From: a virus
Reading direction: 5' to 3' (one strand)
Length of the DNA stretch: 22,432 nt
IMG/VR virus record: IMGVR_UViG_3300044949_001141
Coordinates: 1-22,432 of that record
Both the position numbers and the translations under genes were made by a program. Position 1 is the stretch's first letter, and each line of letters begins with the position of its first letter. Below are positions 1 through 6,806 of this stretch, one piece after another. The notes below the pieces were generated by a model. The model saw nothing but the letters and a program-made list of their open reading frames with translations, ran no database searches and was not told the DNA's origin.

Positions 1-83
1 ATAATACGCGCCGTATCATGAGACACGCCGTATTCCATGACTATGTCATCTATCATATCGTTAAGCCATTGCTCGGTAGTCAT
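1..83 (-). CDS. Hypothetical protein, N-terminal part only (cut by window edge)
   Basis: An ATG at 83 opens a frame that stays open for 27 codons to the window edge (it begins MTTEQWLNDMIDDIVMEYGV). It overlaps the last 23 nt of the cytosine methyltransferase gene, which fits the overlapping layout of this operon, although 4-nt overlaps are more usual here. A weak purine stretch (AGAAG) lies just upstream. The visible part is acidic and probably helical. No family can be assigned from so short a piece. It may be the next gene of the early operon, or an accidental open frame. Confidence 0.4.
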   Translation of the reverse strand, partial: MTTEQWLNDMIDDIVMEYGVSHDTARI

Positions 84-933
84 GGTCTTCTATTGCCTTG
101 AATATCTGATAAACAACTTGAGGGACAATTGCATTTCCATACGCCTTTATGCTTTCTTTTCGCCATTTAGAAAAGGTAATTCTGTCCAATCTGTCGGAAA
201 TCCCATCATTTCTGCTACAAATTGGGTATTTAGTTGGGAACTTTTCCCATGAACTGCAAATTGATCCGCTAAATTGTCTGCTTTTATTTTGTATCTCCCC
301 CTTTTTTTCAATGCTTCTATTGAACTTGAGCCGTTTGCTATCATTGTTGTTGGTGTCGGTAGTAAGCCGCTTCCTGCCATTACTGATAGCTCTGTTTTCC
401 CTATCTGACTCGGACTGTTCTCTTTCCCCTTCGCATCTTGACAAGTCGGCGTAGGCAACAAACCAAACGCGGTCTCTTCGGTGCGGCGCGTTGACGGCTG
501 CAGCTGGAATAACAATCGGCCATACGGCGTAACCTTCAGCTTCCAAGTCAGTACACACCTCGTCGAAAACAAGTCCGCCGTTCCAAGTAACGAGTCCATA
601 AACATTTTCCCCCACGATGTAGCGCGGTTTGACTTCTCGAACAACTCGAAGCATTTCGGGCCAAAGGTGACGGGCATCGTCTTTCCCTTTTCTTTTGCCC
701 GCTGCGCTGTACGGCTGACAAGGGAAGCCTCCAGTGAGGATGTCGATTCTATCTCTAAATTCAGAGAAATCTGATTTGGTAATATCTCCATAGTGCTTTG
801 ACTCCGGCCAATAATGGCTTAATACTTTTGATCCAAACTCATTAAATTCACAATGGAATGTATTATGCCATCCCATCCACTCGGCTGCAAGCTCAAAGCC
901 TCCAATACCGCTAAATAAACTGCCATGCCTCAT
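61..933 (-). CDS. C5-cytosine DNA methyltransferase (Dcm family), orphan
   Basis: This 290-aa protein carries the ordered motifs of C5-cytosine methyltransferases: motif I FSGIGG (7-12) for S-adenosylmethionine, motif IV GGFPCQ with the catalytic Cys72, motif VI GENV (108-111), motif VIII HRRDRVW (151-157), and motif IX/X ending in GNAIVPQ (266-272). The stretch at about 160-240 between VIII and X is the likely target-recognition region and is short. The enzyme should methylate cytosine C5 at a specific site in DNA. No restriction endonuclease is adjacent, so a role in protecting the phage genome from host restriction is the natural inference. The start codon overlaps the stop of the upstream helicase by 4 nt (ATGA), which implies translational coupling. 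Another long ORF lies inside this gene in a different frame on the same strand (see the entry at 147-677). Confidence 0.93.
   Translation of the reverse strand: MRHGSLFSGIGGFELAAEWMGWHNTFHCEFNEFGSKVLSHYWPESKHYGDITKSDFSEFRDRIDILTGGFPCQPYSAAGKRKGKDDARHLWPEMLRVVREVKPRYIVGENVYGLVTWNGGLVFDEVCTDLEAEGYAVWPIVIPAAAVNAPHRRDRVWFVAYADLSRCEGEREQSESDRENRAISNGRKRLTTDTNNNDSKRLKFNRSIEKKGEIQNKSRQFSGSICSSWEKFPTKYPICSRNDGISDRLDRITFSKWRKESIKAYGNAIVPQVVYQIFKAIEDHDYRAMA
147..677 (-). CDS. Overprinted ORF inside the C5-methyltransferase gene (176 aa from 677; open to 791)
   Basis: A same-strand frame different from that of the methyltransferase stays open from 791 to 147 (214 codons). The ATG at 677 is preceded by AAAAGGGAAAGACG, a usable ribosome site, giving 176 aa; a start at 791 would give 214 aa. 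The product is not junk-like. It contains FGPKCFELFEKSN near its start, the segment LTWKLKVTPYGRLLFQL, two LLPTPT repeats, and a C-terminal MMGFPTDWTELPFLNGE. From memory, ORFs with SSW, TWK, GLLPTPT and MGFPxxWT motifs recur next to or inside phage dcm genes, but I cannot search to confirm this. Part of the similarity could be a passive result of conservation in the methyltransferase frame; for example, LPTPT is the shifted reading of the motif VIII tail. Function unknown. Treat it as a possible real overlapping gene. Confidence 0.4.
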   Translation of the reverse strand: MPVTFGPKCFELFEKSNRATSWGKMFMDSLLGTADLFSTRCVLTWKLKVTPYGRLLFQLQPSTRRTEETAFGLLPTPTCQDAKGKENSPSQIGKTELSVMAGSGLLPTPTTMIANGSSSIEALKKRGRYKIKADNLADQFAVHGKSSQLNTQFVAEMMGFPTDWTELPFLNGEKKA

Positions 934-2351
934 CGCAAGTGTCCTGTCTTGTCTTTGTGTATGAATAGCCAGCCTTTTGCATATCCCATCGCATCTCGGT
1001 AGGCCTCGGCTTCAGTTCGCAACTTACACAAACTTTGCAGAACATACAAAGGATGTAATTTACCCGCCTTGGTCAAGGCGATCCAATCCGGCAAACCTCC
1101 GAGCTTAGCCATCTCGCGAGCTTCATGCTTTGTCAATATAACTAACTCTTCGAGAACTTCGCGTTCTGTTTTCGGGATAAGTTTTCCACACTCCGAGCAA
1201 ACTCTTGCACTGGCATATAGGAACGCGTCGCAGTGAATGCAATTCTTGTAAACTGCTAATCCATCCCGCTTCTTCTTCGGCGGCTTAGTCCAATCTCTCG
1301 AATCGTCCCACATCCCAAAGCGGTAAAGGTTATTACCGAAGTCCAAGACCGTAAATGAGTCCTTACCCTCGCAAGTCCTCGAACCGCGTCCGACCATCTG
1401 AAGAAACAACGGTAAACTCTTCGTAGCACGGTATAGAATGACCGTCTCGATCGAAGGCTCGTCAAAACCAGTGGTAAAAAGCCCTACATTGATTAAAACC
1501 GCGGCGGGGGTCTCTTTATACCACTTGAGAGCGTTTCGCCTCTCTACGAGCCCCGCAGATCCGTCTAATGATATTACAGGGTGCCCCGCCTTCTCAAATT
1601 CTGCATAGAGTTCGGCCGCGCTCTTTAAATTCGGCGCAAAAGCTATGGCCTTTGTCCCTGGTGTCCACCTCTGGTAGTTTTGCACCGCGCCCTTGAATAT
1701 CTGCATTCTTGAGTATTCAGCTCCTAATGAATCAGCATCAAAGTCATTACCCTTGGTTTTTACGCCGCTTAGATCGATAGGCACGGAATAGTATGAAGGC
1801 TTGGCTAAGTAGCCATCAGAGATAAGACTCGGAATAGTCGAAGCCTCGACCATGTGAGTATACAAGTCAGTCAAAGGCGTTCCCTTCCCCTCCCGGTATG
1901 GCGTGGCCGTCGCTCCAAGCACCCTAGCATGAGAGGGAAGAAGAGGGAAGAGCTTGTCGAATGTACGCTTATGGCATTCATCAAATATGAATAAGTCTAC
2001 CGAGTTTAGCAGTTCGCTGTAGATCCGCTGTTCAGCTCGGCGGTATATTGTCTCGATCATAGCCACAAAGATTCGCTGACTTGAGTTGACCCGGGTAGTA
2101 TCGGCTGTAATAAGCTCGGGAACGATAGCAAGGTTATTAAGCGCCCCGCCTGCTTGCCATAGCAGTTCGCCTCGGTCGGTCACTATCATGACTCTTTTGC
2201 CTTTCTGCAGTGCGCCTTGAGCAATAGCAGAAAACATCACCGTCTTGCCCGCTCCGGTCGGAGCGCAAAGAATTACAGCGCGGTGACCATCGGCAAAGGC
2301 TTTGCGTAGTTGATCGATTGCATCGGCTTGGTAGTTTCTTAGTGTTGTCAT
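930..2351 (-). CDS. DEAD/DEAH-type superfamily 2 helicase (RadD-like) with C-terminal zinc finger
   Basis: This 473-aa protein has the SF2 helicase motifs in order: an N-terminal RNYQADAI (Q-motif-like), Walker A APTGAGKT (30-37), Walker B DECHK (124-128), motif III GATATPYR (about 146-153), and motif VI QMVGRGSRT in the second RecA-like domain. A CxxC...CxxC pair (CIHC and CSEC, near residue 390) suggests a zinc ribbon, as in RadD/YejH-like helicases. It should be an ATP-driven DNA translocase acting in replication, recombination or repair of phage DNA. The start ATG at 2351 lacks a clear Shine-Dalgarno sequence and sits directly against GTTGTCA repeats and a hairpin, so its expression may be controlled there. 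It overlaps the following C5-methyltransferase by 4 nt, so the two are probably made together. Confidence 0.9.
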   Translation of the reverse strand: MTTLRNYQADAIDQLRKAFADGHRAVILCAPTGAGKTVMFSAIAQGALQKGKRVMIVTDRGELLWQAGGALNNLAIVPELITADTTRVNSSQRIFVAMIETIYRRAEQRIYSELLNSVDLFIFDECHKRTFDKLFPLLPSHARVLGATATPYREGKGTPLTDLYTHMVEASTIPSLISDGYLAKPSYYSVPIDLSGVKTKGNDFDADSLGAEYSRMQIFKGAVQNYQRWTPGTKAIAFAPNLKSAAELYAEFEKAGHPVISLDGSAGLVERRNALKWYKETPAAVLINVGLFTTGFDEPSIETVILYRATKSLPLFLQMVGRGSRTCEGKDSFTVLDFGNNLYRFGMWDDSRDWTKPPKKKRDGLAVYKNCIHCDAFLYASARVCSECGKLIPKTEREVLEELVILTKHEAREMAKLGGLPDWIALTKAGKLHPLYVLQSLCKLRTEAEAYRDAMGYAKGWLFIHKDKTGHLR

Positions 2352-2361
2352 GTTGTCAGGT

Positions 2362-2393
2362 TGTTGTCAGGTTTGAAAGTAAACCTGGCAACA
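2362..2393 (-). other. Inverted repeat (hairpin) in the leader of the RadD-like helicase gene
   Basis: The arms 2362-2374 (TGTTGTCAGGTTT) and 2381-2393 (AAACCTGGCAACA) pair over 13 positions with one G-T wobble, around a 6-nt loop. There is no T-run after it on the minus strand, so it is not a typical terminator. It lies between the predicted promoter and the ATG at 2351, so it would be in the 5' untranslated region. It may be a protein-binding palindrome built from two GTTGTCA-type half sites, or an RNA structure affecting initiation. Confidence 0.6.
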
Positions 2394-2416
2394 CTTAAAA
2401 TGTTTATTTTCAGTTA

Positions 2417-2444
2417 CTTATACTAAATGTTGTCAAGTTGTCAA
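2417..2444 (-). promoter_or_regulatory. Predicted promoter for the helicase/C5-methyltransferase pair
   Basis: On the minus strand TTGACA (2439-2444) is followed by a 16-nt spacer and TATAAG (2417-2422, 5 of 6 matches to TATAAT). Transcription would begin near 2410 and leave a leader of about 60 nt containing the hairpin and three GTTGTCA copies. The -35 box is itself part of one repeat and the spacer holds another, so a protein binding the repeats would probably compete with RNA polymerase. Sequence inference only. Confidence 0.55.
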
Positions 2445-2577
2445 GTATATTTATATATATTATAGGAATAGAGTACATGATATTACATACACACACATAT
2501 AATTTTTTTATAGCCTAATGAAGGGGTATTTTTTCCTAAACCTGACAACAGCCTATTTTTGAGACTATTTGCGAAAA

Positions 2578-4782
2578 TTAGCCATAGTAGGTGTTGTCAA
2601 GTTTGTGTTGCACCCTTTCGCGAACCCAGTAACAGCGCATAACTTTACCATTTTTGCGTCTTGATGCTTTTGGAAAACCGAGATTTTTCATGGCAATTCC
2701 TATCCGAGTCATGTTAAAATGCAACTTTGTGAACTGCATCATATGAGATACAATTTCGGTTGTAGTCCACCAGTTTGCATCGATATCGGCTTCAGTCTTT
2801 TCGAAATACATGAGAATAGCCTCTTCGACTGTATCTACTTGCTCATTGGACTTTGCAGAGTCATTAAGCAGCTGAATATCCTGTTTTTCCAATTGCCAAG
2901 AGCTATCACCTTCGGTTTTGTAGATATGATAGGCTTCTAGGAGTAGATCGACCTTGTCAATCGCTTTAAATGCTTGAAAGTCTATGGACTTGACATTGAT
3001 AGGCACGATGCGTCGGTTTCCGGTCGGGTCGTTTATAATCTCGGAATCATTCGAAGTACCGCAAAGTACGGCGTATCTCCTGAAGTCTTGAGTCCGACGG
3101 CCGTATGGTAGCCTCATATTGAAAAACTGCTTTGATGATATGTCTTTTAGGTGTTTATACTCGCTTTTGCTTTTGCCGGAAAACTCATCGTCGCATAGAA
3201 TCAGCTTTGAAGTCATTAGCATGGCATCGTCTTTGCCGGAATCGAGCTTAGACTCGCCGTAATAGTCTCGGAGTTCATTCGGTAGTAGCCATCTAAAGAA
3301 GTTGGTCTTACCGATGCCTTGCCCTCCGACAAGTACCAGGATCAAGAGCGAGTAAGTGCCGTGCATGGATGCGACTATAGATACTATCCACTTGCGAATA
3401 AAGATAGTAGCAATTGCCCTTGCGTTCTCTTCGGTTTCGCCGTCGAAGTACGGCGTAATGCATTCGGCAAGTCTATCTATGCAATTTTGCGGTGTTTTGT
3501 CTTGATGCTTTGCGAAAAACTCGGTAAAAGGGTTGTAAGAGGGTGTTGCATCCGAGTTAATTATGTCTTCGACGGTACTTTTAGCGCATCTAGAGCCTAG
3601 ATTATCAGCGATCTCGCCCCAAATGGTGTTTACATCCCAGTCGGTAAGCGGTCGGTCTTGATATTCGACTATACCGGTCACTTCATTGCGTTTGAGGCCA
3701 TAGGTAGCCAGCGCGGCGCGGATTTCGGGCAAAAGATTAGCTTGTTTCTCTTTAGTTAGCTCCGAGCGTGGTATAGCGAGCGTTTGTTCTGCTATATCTT
3801 GAGCTATCTCGGTAGCTATTCCGTCTTGCTTGGCTAGTTTAGTGACTGATTCTACTATTTCTGCGTCTGACTTGAAGCCTTGCAGCATTTGCGCTTTGGT
3901 ATAGCGTTCTACTTTGCGACTCTCTTCCGTTTGTATCTCAATACCAGCATCTTTGCACTTATAAAAGAATGTATTGATACGCACGCGGCCTTTACCTGAT
4001 TTGAGGCACTCATTATACTTAGCATCGCACTTGACGGGGTCATACTTAGATCCTTGTTGAGATATGCAGTGGAAATAGTGACGGCCTTGCTCGCCGTAAT
4101 GACCTGCGAGAGCGAAGCCGATTTGCATCCAATCATAGTAAGAGTCTACCAGGTCGATACCACGCGAGCCGATTTGAGTAAGGATGTGATCTATATCTGA
4201 TTTGGTGTGTGGGTAATACCGGCGCGCCTCTGCTTTTGGTTGTTTTAGGTATCGTTTGAAGACTTGAGTCTTGCCCTCGCGTCTGTAAAGATGCGGATCG
4301 AATGAGACAAAGCGAAGTCTAGAGGTATCCTTACATGCGGGATCGCAAATAAGGTGGTAACTATCGGCTAAGTGCTTTTCGATAGCGTGGTAGGCTTCTA
4401 AGTGCTTTGTAGGCTCAATTAAGAAGTATACAGCATAGCCATAACCTCCGACTGACTGATGGTAGGCATATACAAACGGGTCCGATTGCAGTTGCTCTAT
4501 TTGCATTTCGGGATTATCTTTCTCATCGATATCCATGCAAAGAATACCGGAGTGCGCTTCGAGGGCGTCCGCCTTGCGTTCTGCGAACTTACCCGAAGGG
4601 GATATCGCAGGTAGCTTGCGTTTAAAGTTGGTTTTGTTTTCGCCTTCTTCGAGGTTTCGGTATTTGAGTACAAGGTCTTGCCATATACCTTGTTCTACTG
4701 ACTTCAGAAAGAAGTCGAAGTCCATAGTCTTCGCGGCTTTGGTTTCCCGTGTCGAATTAAAGAAAGAGATAGTAATACTCAT
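2578..4782 (-). CDS. VirE/VapE-type primase-helicase with BT4734-like N-terminus
   Basis: This 734-aa multidomain replication protein has three recognisable parts. Residues about 50-180 resemble the BT4734-like/VirE N-terminal domain (ISPSGKF, then HSGILCMDID, GGYGYAVYFL, CKDTSRLRFVSFDP). Residues about 195-280 resemble a primase C-terminal PriCT-2 domain (YYDWMQIGFAL...). Residues about 470-600 form a virulence-associated-E P-loop ATPase, with Walker A GGQGIGKT (486-493), an acidic LILCDDE segment (527-533), and GTSNDSE...NDPTGNRRIVPI. The C-terminus is probably a winged-helix DNA-binding tail. It likely combines priming and helicase functions for phage replication. It starts with a 4-nt ATGA overlap after the DnaA-domain-like gene, and ends just before the GTTGTCA repeat region; one repeat copy lies inside its last codons. 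Confidence 0.88.
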   Translation of the reverse strand: MSITISFFNSTRETKAAKTMDFDFFLKSVEQGIWQDLVLKYRNLEEGENKTNFKRKLPAISPSGKFAERKADALEAHSGILCMDIDEKDNPEMQIEQLQSDPFVYAYHQSVGGYGYAVYFLIEPTKHLEAYHAIEKHLADSYHLICDPACKDTSRLRFVSFDPHLYRREGKTQVFKRYLKQPKAEARRYYPHTKSDIDHILTQIGSRGIDLVDSYYDWMQIGFALAGHYGEQGRHYFHCISQQGSKYDPVKCDAKYNECLKSGKGRVRINTFFYKCKDAGIEIQTEESRKVERYTKAQMLQGFKSDAEIVESVTKLAKQDGIATEIAQDIAEQTLAIPRSELTKEKQANLLPEIRAALATYGLKRNEVTGIVEYQDRPLTDWDVNTIWGEIADNLGSRCAKSTVEDIINSDATPSYNPFTEFFAKHQDKTPQNCIDRLAECITPYFDGETEENARAIATIFIRKWIVSIVASMHGTYSLLILVLVGGQGIGKTNFFRWLLPNELRDYYGESKLDSGKDDAMLMTSKLILCDDEFSGKSKSEYKHLKDISSKQFFNMRLPYGRRTQDFRRYAVLCGTSNDSEIINDPTGNRRIVPINVKSIDFQAFKAIDKVDLLLEAYHIYKTEGDSSWQLEKQDIQLLNDSAKSNEQVDTVEEAILMYFEKTEADIDANWWTTTEIVSHMMQFTKLHFNMTRIGIAMKNLGFPKASRRKNGKVMRCYWVRERVQHKLDNTYYG

Positions 4783-5219
4783 GCCTTGGCCTTGCGAATA
4801 AGTTGTAAGTAGATTTCGTTAAAGTTCGGATCTAGTATGCGTTCGTGTTTTATATTTCGGGCTGCAATTATAGGCAATTTACGATCGCAATTAAATATAA
4901 AAGCGATATCCGTCATTGTAAAGTTAAAGTCTTGATAGCATATTGTTATGGCCACATGACGCGCGAAGCTTTGGCGCTGGTGTATATGCTGAACACTGAT
5001 ATCGTAGTATTCAGCGACTACTTGAATAACCCGCTCGGATACTTCATAGAGTTCGGCGGTGTTCAATTTTCGAACACGCCCGCGCGGTTTCTTCGTTCGA
5101 TTTCCGAACAATTCCTCGCGTTCTATTTTAAGAATCGCTGAAAGCGGGAGCGTAGCCAGCGGCTTAGGGTTTGTATCTTGCGCGAGGTCACTAATGTGAC
5201 CGATCGGATGTAAGGGCAT
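4779..5219 (-). CDS. Small protein resembling DnaA domain IV (DNA-binding domain), copy 2
   Basis: In this 146-aa protein, residues about 63-142 read like the C-terminal DNA-binding domain of DnaA. VVAEYYDISVQHIHQR matches the first helix pair, ARHVAITICYQDFNFTMTDIAFIF matches the RQxAMYLxREL...SLxxIGxxF part, and CDRKLPIIAARNIKHE sits where DnaA has its GRDHTTVxHAxxKIE signature. DRK replaces DHT and an Ala-Arg-Asn replaces the His, so any DNA sequence read is probably not the standard DnaA box. No AAA+ domain is present. A good ribosome site (GAGGAAAAAAT) precedes the ATG at 5219. The gene lies between another DnaA-IV-like gene and the primase-helicase, which suggests origin recognition or helicase loading; this is inference. 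A transcriptional regulator is the alternative. Confidence 0.65.
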   Translation of the reverse strand: MPLHPIGHISDLAQDTNPKPLATLPLSAILKIEREELFGNRTKKPRGRVRKLNTAELYEVSERVIQVVAEYYDISVQHIHQRQSFARHVAITICYQDFNFTMTDIAFIFNCDRKLPIIAARNIKHERILDPNFNEIYLQLIRKAKA

Positions 5220-5258
5220 ATTTTTTCCTCTAAATAAAATCCGACTTGTAAAGTAGTT

Positions 5259-5822
5259 TCACGATCTAAATTGTTCATGTCGAGTCCAAAGATAGTCTTC
5301 GATTTTTTGCGCTGTAAGTTGCACTTGCGAGTATGTATCAAGCTCATCCATAGCCGCGTAAATATGATGCGATAGAGTCGAGCGATTCATGTCGAGGTAT
5401 TCGGCAATCATGGATGATGTGAGCTTCAGATATACGGTCGCAAAAAATATAAACATACGCTTTGCTGCTATTAGCTCTTGGAATCTTACCTTGTCTCGAA
5501 GCGTGTGTTTTGTCGGGAAATACTTTAGCACTTCGACTTCAAGCCCGGAAAGCTCGGCGTATGGGTACTCGAATGCAAAGTCAATGCCTCTCTTCATAAA
5601 GTAAGCGCTCTTAGTTTTCGGATCAACTCTAGCATACTGAAGTTGTGGTCTCTTTTGTTTTGCAAAGTAATAATCTGCTAGGTTATTCTTAGTTTTTATT
5701 GCTTGTTTGGTTTTGCGTTCGAGTTCTTCGCGTTCCTCTCTTAGTTGCTCTGATAGGCTTTTGCCTTTGATAAAGGGGGAGGCTAAGCCATCCCCCTCGT
5801 CGTATATCATATTGTGATTCAT
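5259..5822 (-). CDS. HTH protein with DnaA domain IV-like C-terminus, copy 1
   Basis: In this 187-aa protein, the N-terminal part carries LSEQLREERE (about 22-32), a segment shared almost exactly, also at DNA level, with the protein encoded at 8186-8494. A lysine-rich stretch follows. The C-terminal part (about 108-178) looks like a DnaA domain IV or similar helix-turn-helix: VRFQELIAAKRMFIFFATVY, then SSMIAEYLDMNRSTLSHHI (136-154). In that segment RSTLSHHI is placed like the DHTTVLHA signature of DnaA. Two DnaA-IV-like genes in a row suggest a paired role at the origin. Start: the ATG overlaps the stop of the methyltransferase by 4 nt and has GAGGAG upstream. It may equally be a regulator with a generic HTH. 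Confidence 0.6.
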   Translation of the reverse strand: MNHNMIYDEGDGLASPFIKGKSLSEQLREEREELERKTKQAIKTKNNLADYYFAKQKRPQLQYARVDPKTKSAYFMKRGIDFAFEYPYAELSGLEVEVLKYFPTKHTLRDKVRFQELIAAKRMFIFFATVYLKLTSSMIAEYLDMNRSTLSHHIYAAMDELDTYSQVQLTAQKIEDYLWTRHEQFRS

Positions 5823-6802
5823 GCAAATATCTCCTCTTGCACTTTGTCTCTGAATCTATTCTTTGCCTCTTTTAGATTTAGTATAGCTTGTTTAAAGTAG
5901 CTATCTTTTAATTCTATTCCGATTGCTTTGCGACCAAGAGATACAGGAGAATATACTTCAGATCCGACTCCCATAAATGGAGTAAGTACGACTTCGCGTG
6001 GATTGCTATACAGTTCTACTATTCTATCAATCACATCAAGTTGCAGAGGATGTACATGTTTTTCATCGTCTTCATCTTTTGAGTCTCTGAAAGGCAACAC
6101 ATTATCTATGCGAATATCGTCCCATACAGAGCTCGCATATCTTTGCCATGTTAAATGAGAAAGTTTATTTCCTGAAGGATCACCGTCATAGTCTTGCCAT
6201 TTCTTTTTAAAGTCTTTGTAATTTCCGTAGGTCTCTTTGTGAGCTTCTAAAAATGGAGTATCTCCAAAGTATTCAGTAAGTCCGCATGGATGAGTGACTG
6301 GTACTTGATTATCACCAGCTTTAGTAAATATCAATACATAATCCGGCATTGCTGTAAAGCATTTTGTAGAATCTTCTACAATGAATTTATGCATTAAAGA
6401 TTGTACCATTGTTCGCATTCTTACTTTAAGAGGCTCCTTCCAAACTGTAATACGATTACGATAATGAAAATTATATTTTTCATGTATTCTAATAATCTCA
6501 TGAGGGAAGTCCCATAGATAGCATCGGTTATCGAAAACATCCGTACAATGTACTGCAGTGATTCTACCAGGCTTAGTTACTCTTGATATTTCTTGGACTA
6601 GGTATTCATATTGTTGTAAAAACTGCTCGCGAGATTCGCAATTACTGAAGTCGTTTTCATGAGAGCTGTAATTATACAGACCTGCAAAAGGTGGGGAATA
6701 TACGCTTAAATCTACTGAATCATTTGGCAAAGTTGGTAATACATACATACAATCAGAATTATAGATTGCATAGTCTTCGGTTACGACTTGTTCTTTTATC
6801 AT
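5819..6802 (-). CDS. Beta-class DNA methyltransferase (N4-cytosine or N6-adenine)
   Basis: In this 327-aa protein, the catalytic motif IV VYSPPF (34-39) comes first and the S-adenosylmethionine motif I TPFMGVGS (about 274-281), followed by GRKAIGIELKDSYF, comes near the C-terminus. This IV-then-I order defines the beta class of amino-methyltransferases. SPP(F/W/Y) is the usual N4-cytosine form of the motif, while N6-adenine enzymes usually have (D/N)PP(Y/F/W), so N4-cytosine is favoured but not certain. The central region about 120-230 is probably the target-recognition part. It follows the SNF2-like helicase after only 4 nt and has no clear ribosome site, so it probably depends on coupled translation. 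No endonuclease partner is visible. Base composition is AT-richer than in the flanking genes. Confidence 0.9.
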   Translation of the reverse strand: MIKEQVVTEDYAIYNSDCMYVLPTLPNDSVDLSVYSPPFAGLYNYSSHENDFSNCESREQFLQQYEYLVQEISRVTKPGRITAVHCTDVFDNRCYLWDFPHEIIRIHEKYNFHYRNRITVWKEPLKVRMRTMVQSLMHKFIVEDSTKCFTAMPDYVLIFTKAGDNQVPVTHPCGLTEYFGDTPFLEAHKETYGNYKDFKKKWQDYDGDPSGNKLSHLTWQRYASSVWDDIRIDNVLPFRDSKDEDDEKHVHPLQLDVIDRIVELYSNPREVVLTPFMGVGSEVYSPVSLGRKAIGIELKDSYFKQAILNLKEAKNRFRDKVQEEIFA

Positions 6803-6806
6803 GATA

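Larger units (their letters stand above)
2344..2602. repeat. GTTGTCA repeat cluster in the primase-helicase/helicase intergenic region (candidate origin or operator)
   Basis: The largest early-region gap (2352-2577) and its edges hold seven exact copies of GTTGTCA. Six are on the plus strand (2344, 2352, 2363, 2429, 2437, 2593) and one is inverted (TGACAAC at 2543-2549). One imperfect inverted copy (TGGCAAC, about 2387-2393) is also present. Several copies extend to GTTGTCAGGTTT or TTGTCAAGT. The copies at 2429 and 2437 are tandem at an 8-nt period and run into an AT tract (2444-2465). Repeats beside an AT-rich stretch, next to a primase-helicase gene and close to DnaA-domain-like genes, resemble an iteron-type replication origin. 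Because two copies overlap a -35 box, an operator is the main alternative. Apart from the promoter and the hairpin described separately, I see nothing coding here. Confidence 0.7.

Noticed and set aside
5123-5347. Minus-strand open frame of 74 codons bridging the two DnaA-IV-like genes
   Set aside because: It overlaps the coding region of the 146-aa gene in another frame, has no good ribosome site, and its product (rich in Arg and Ser) has no recognisable features.
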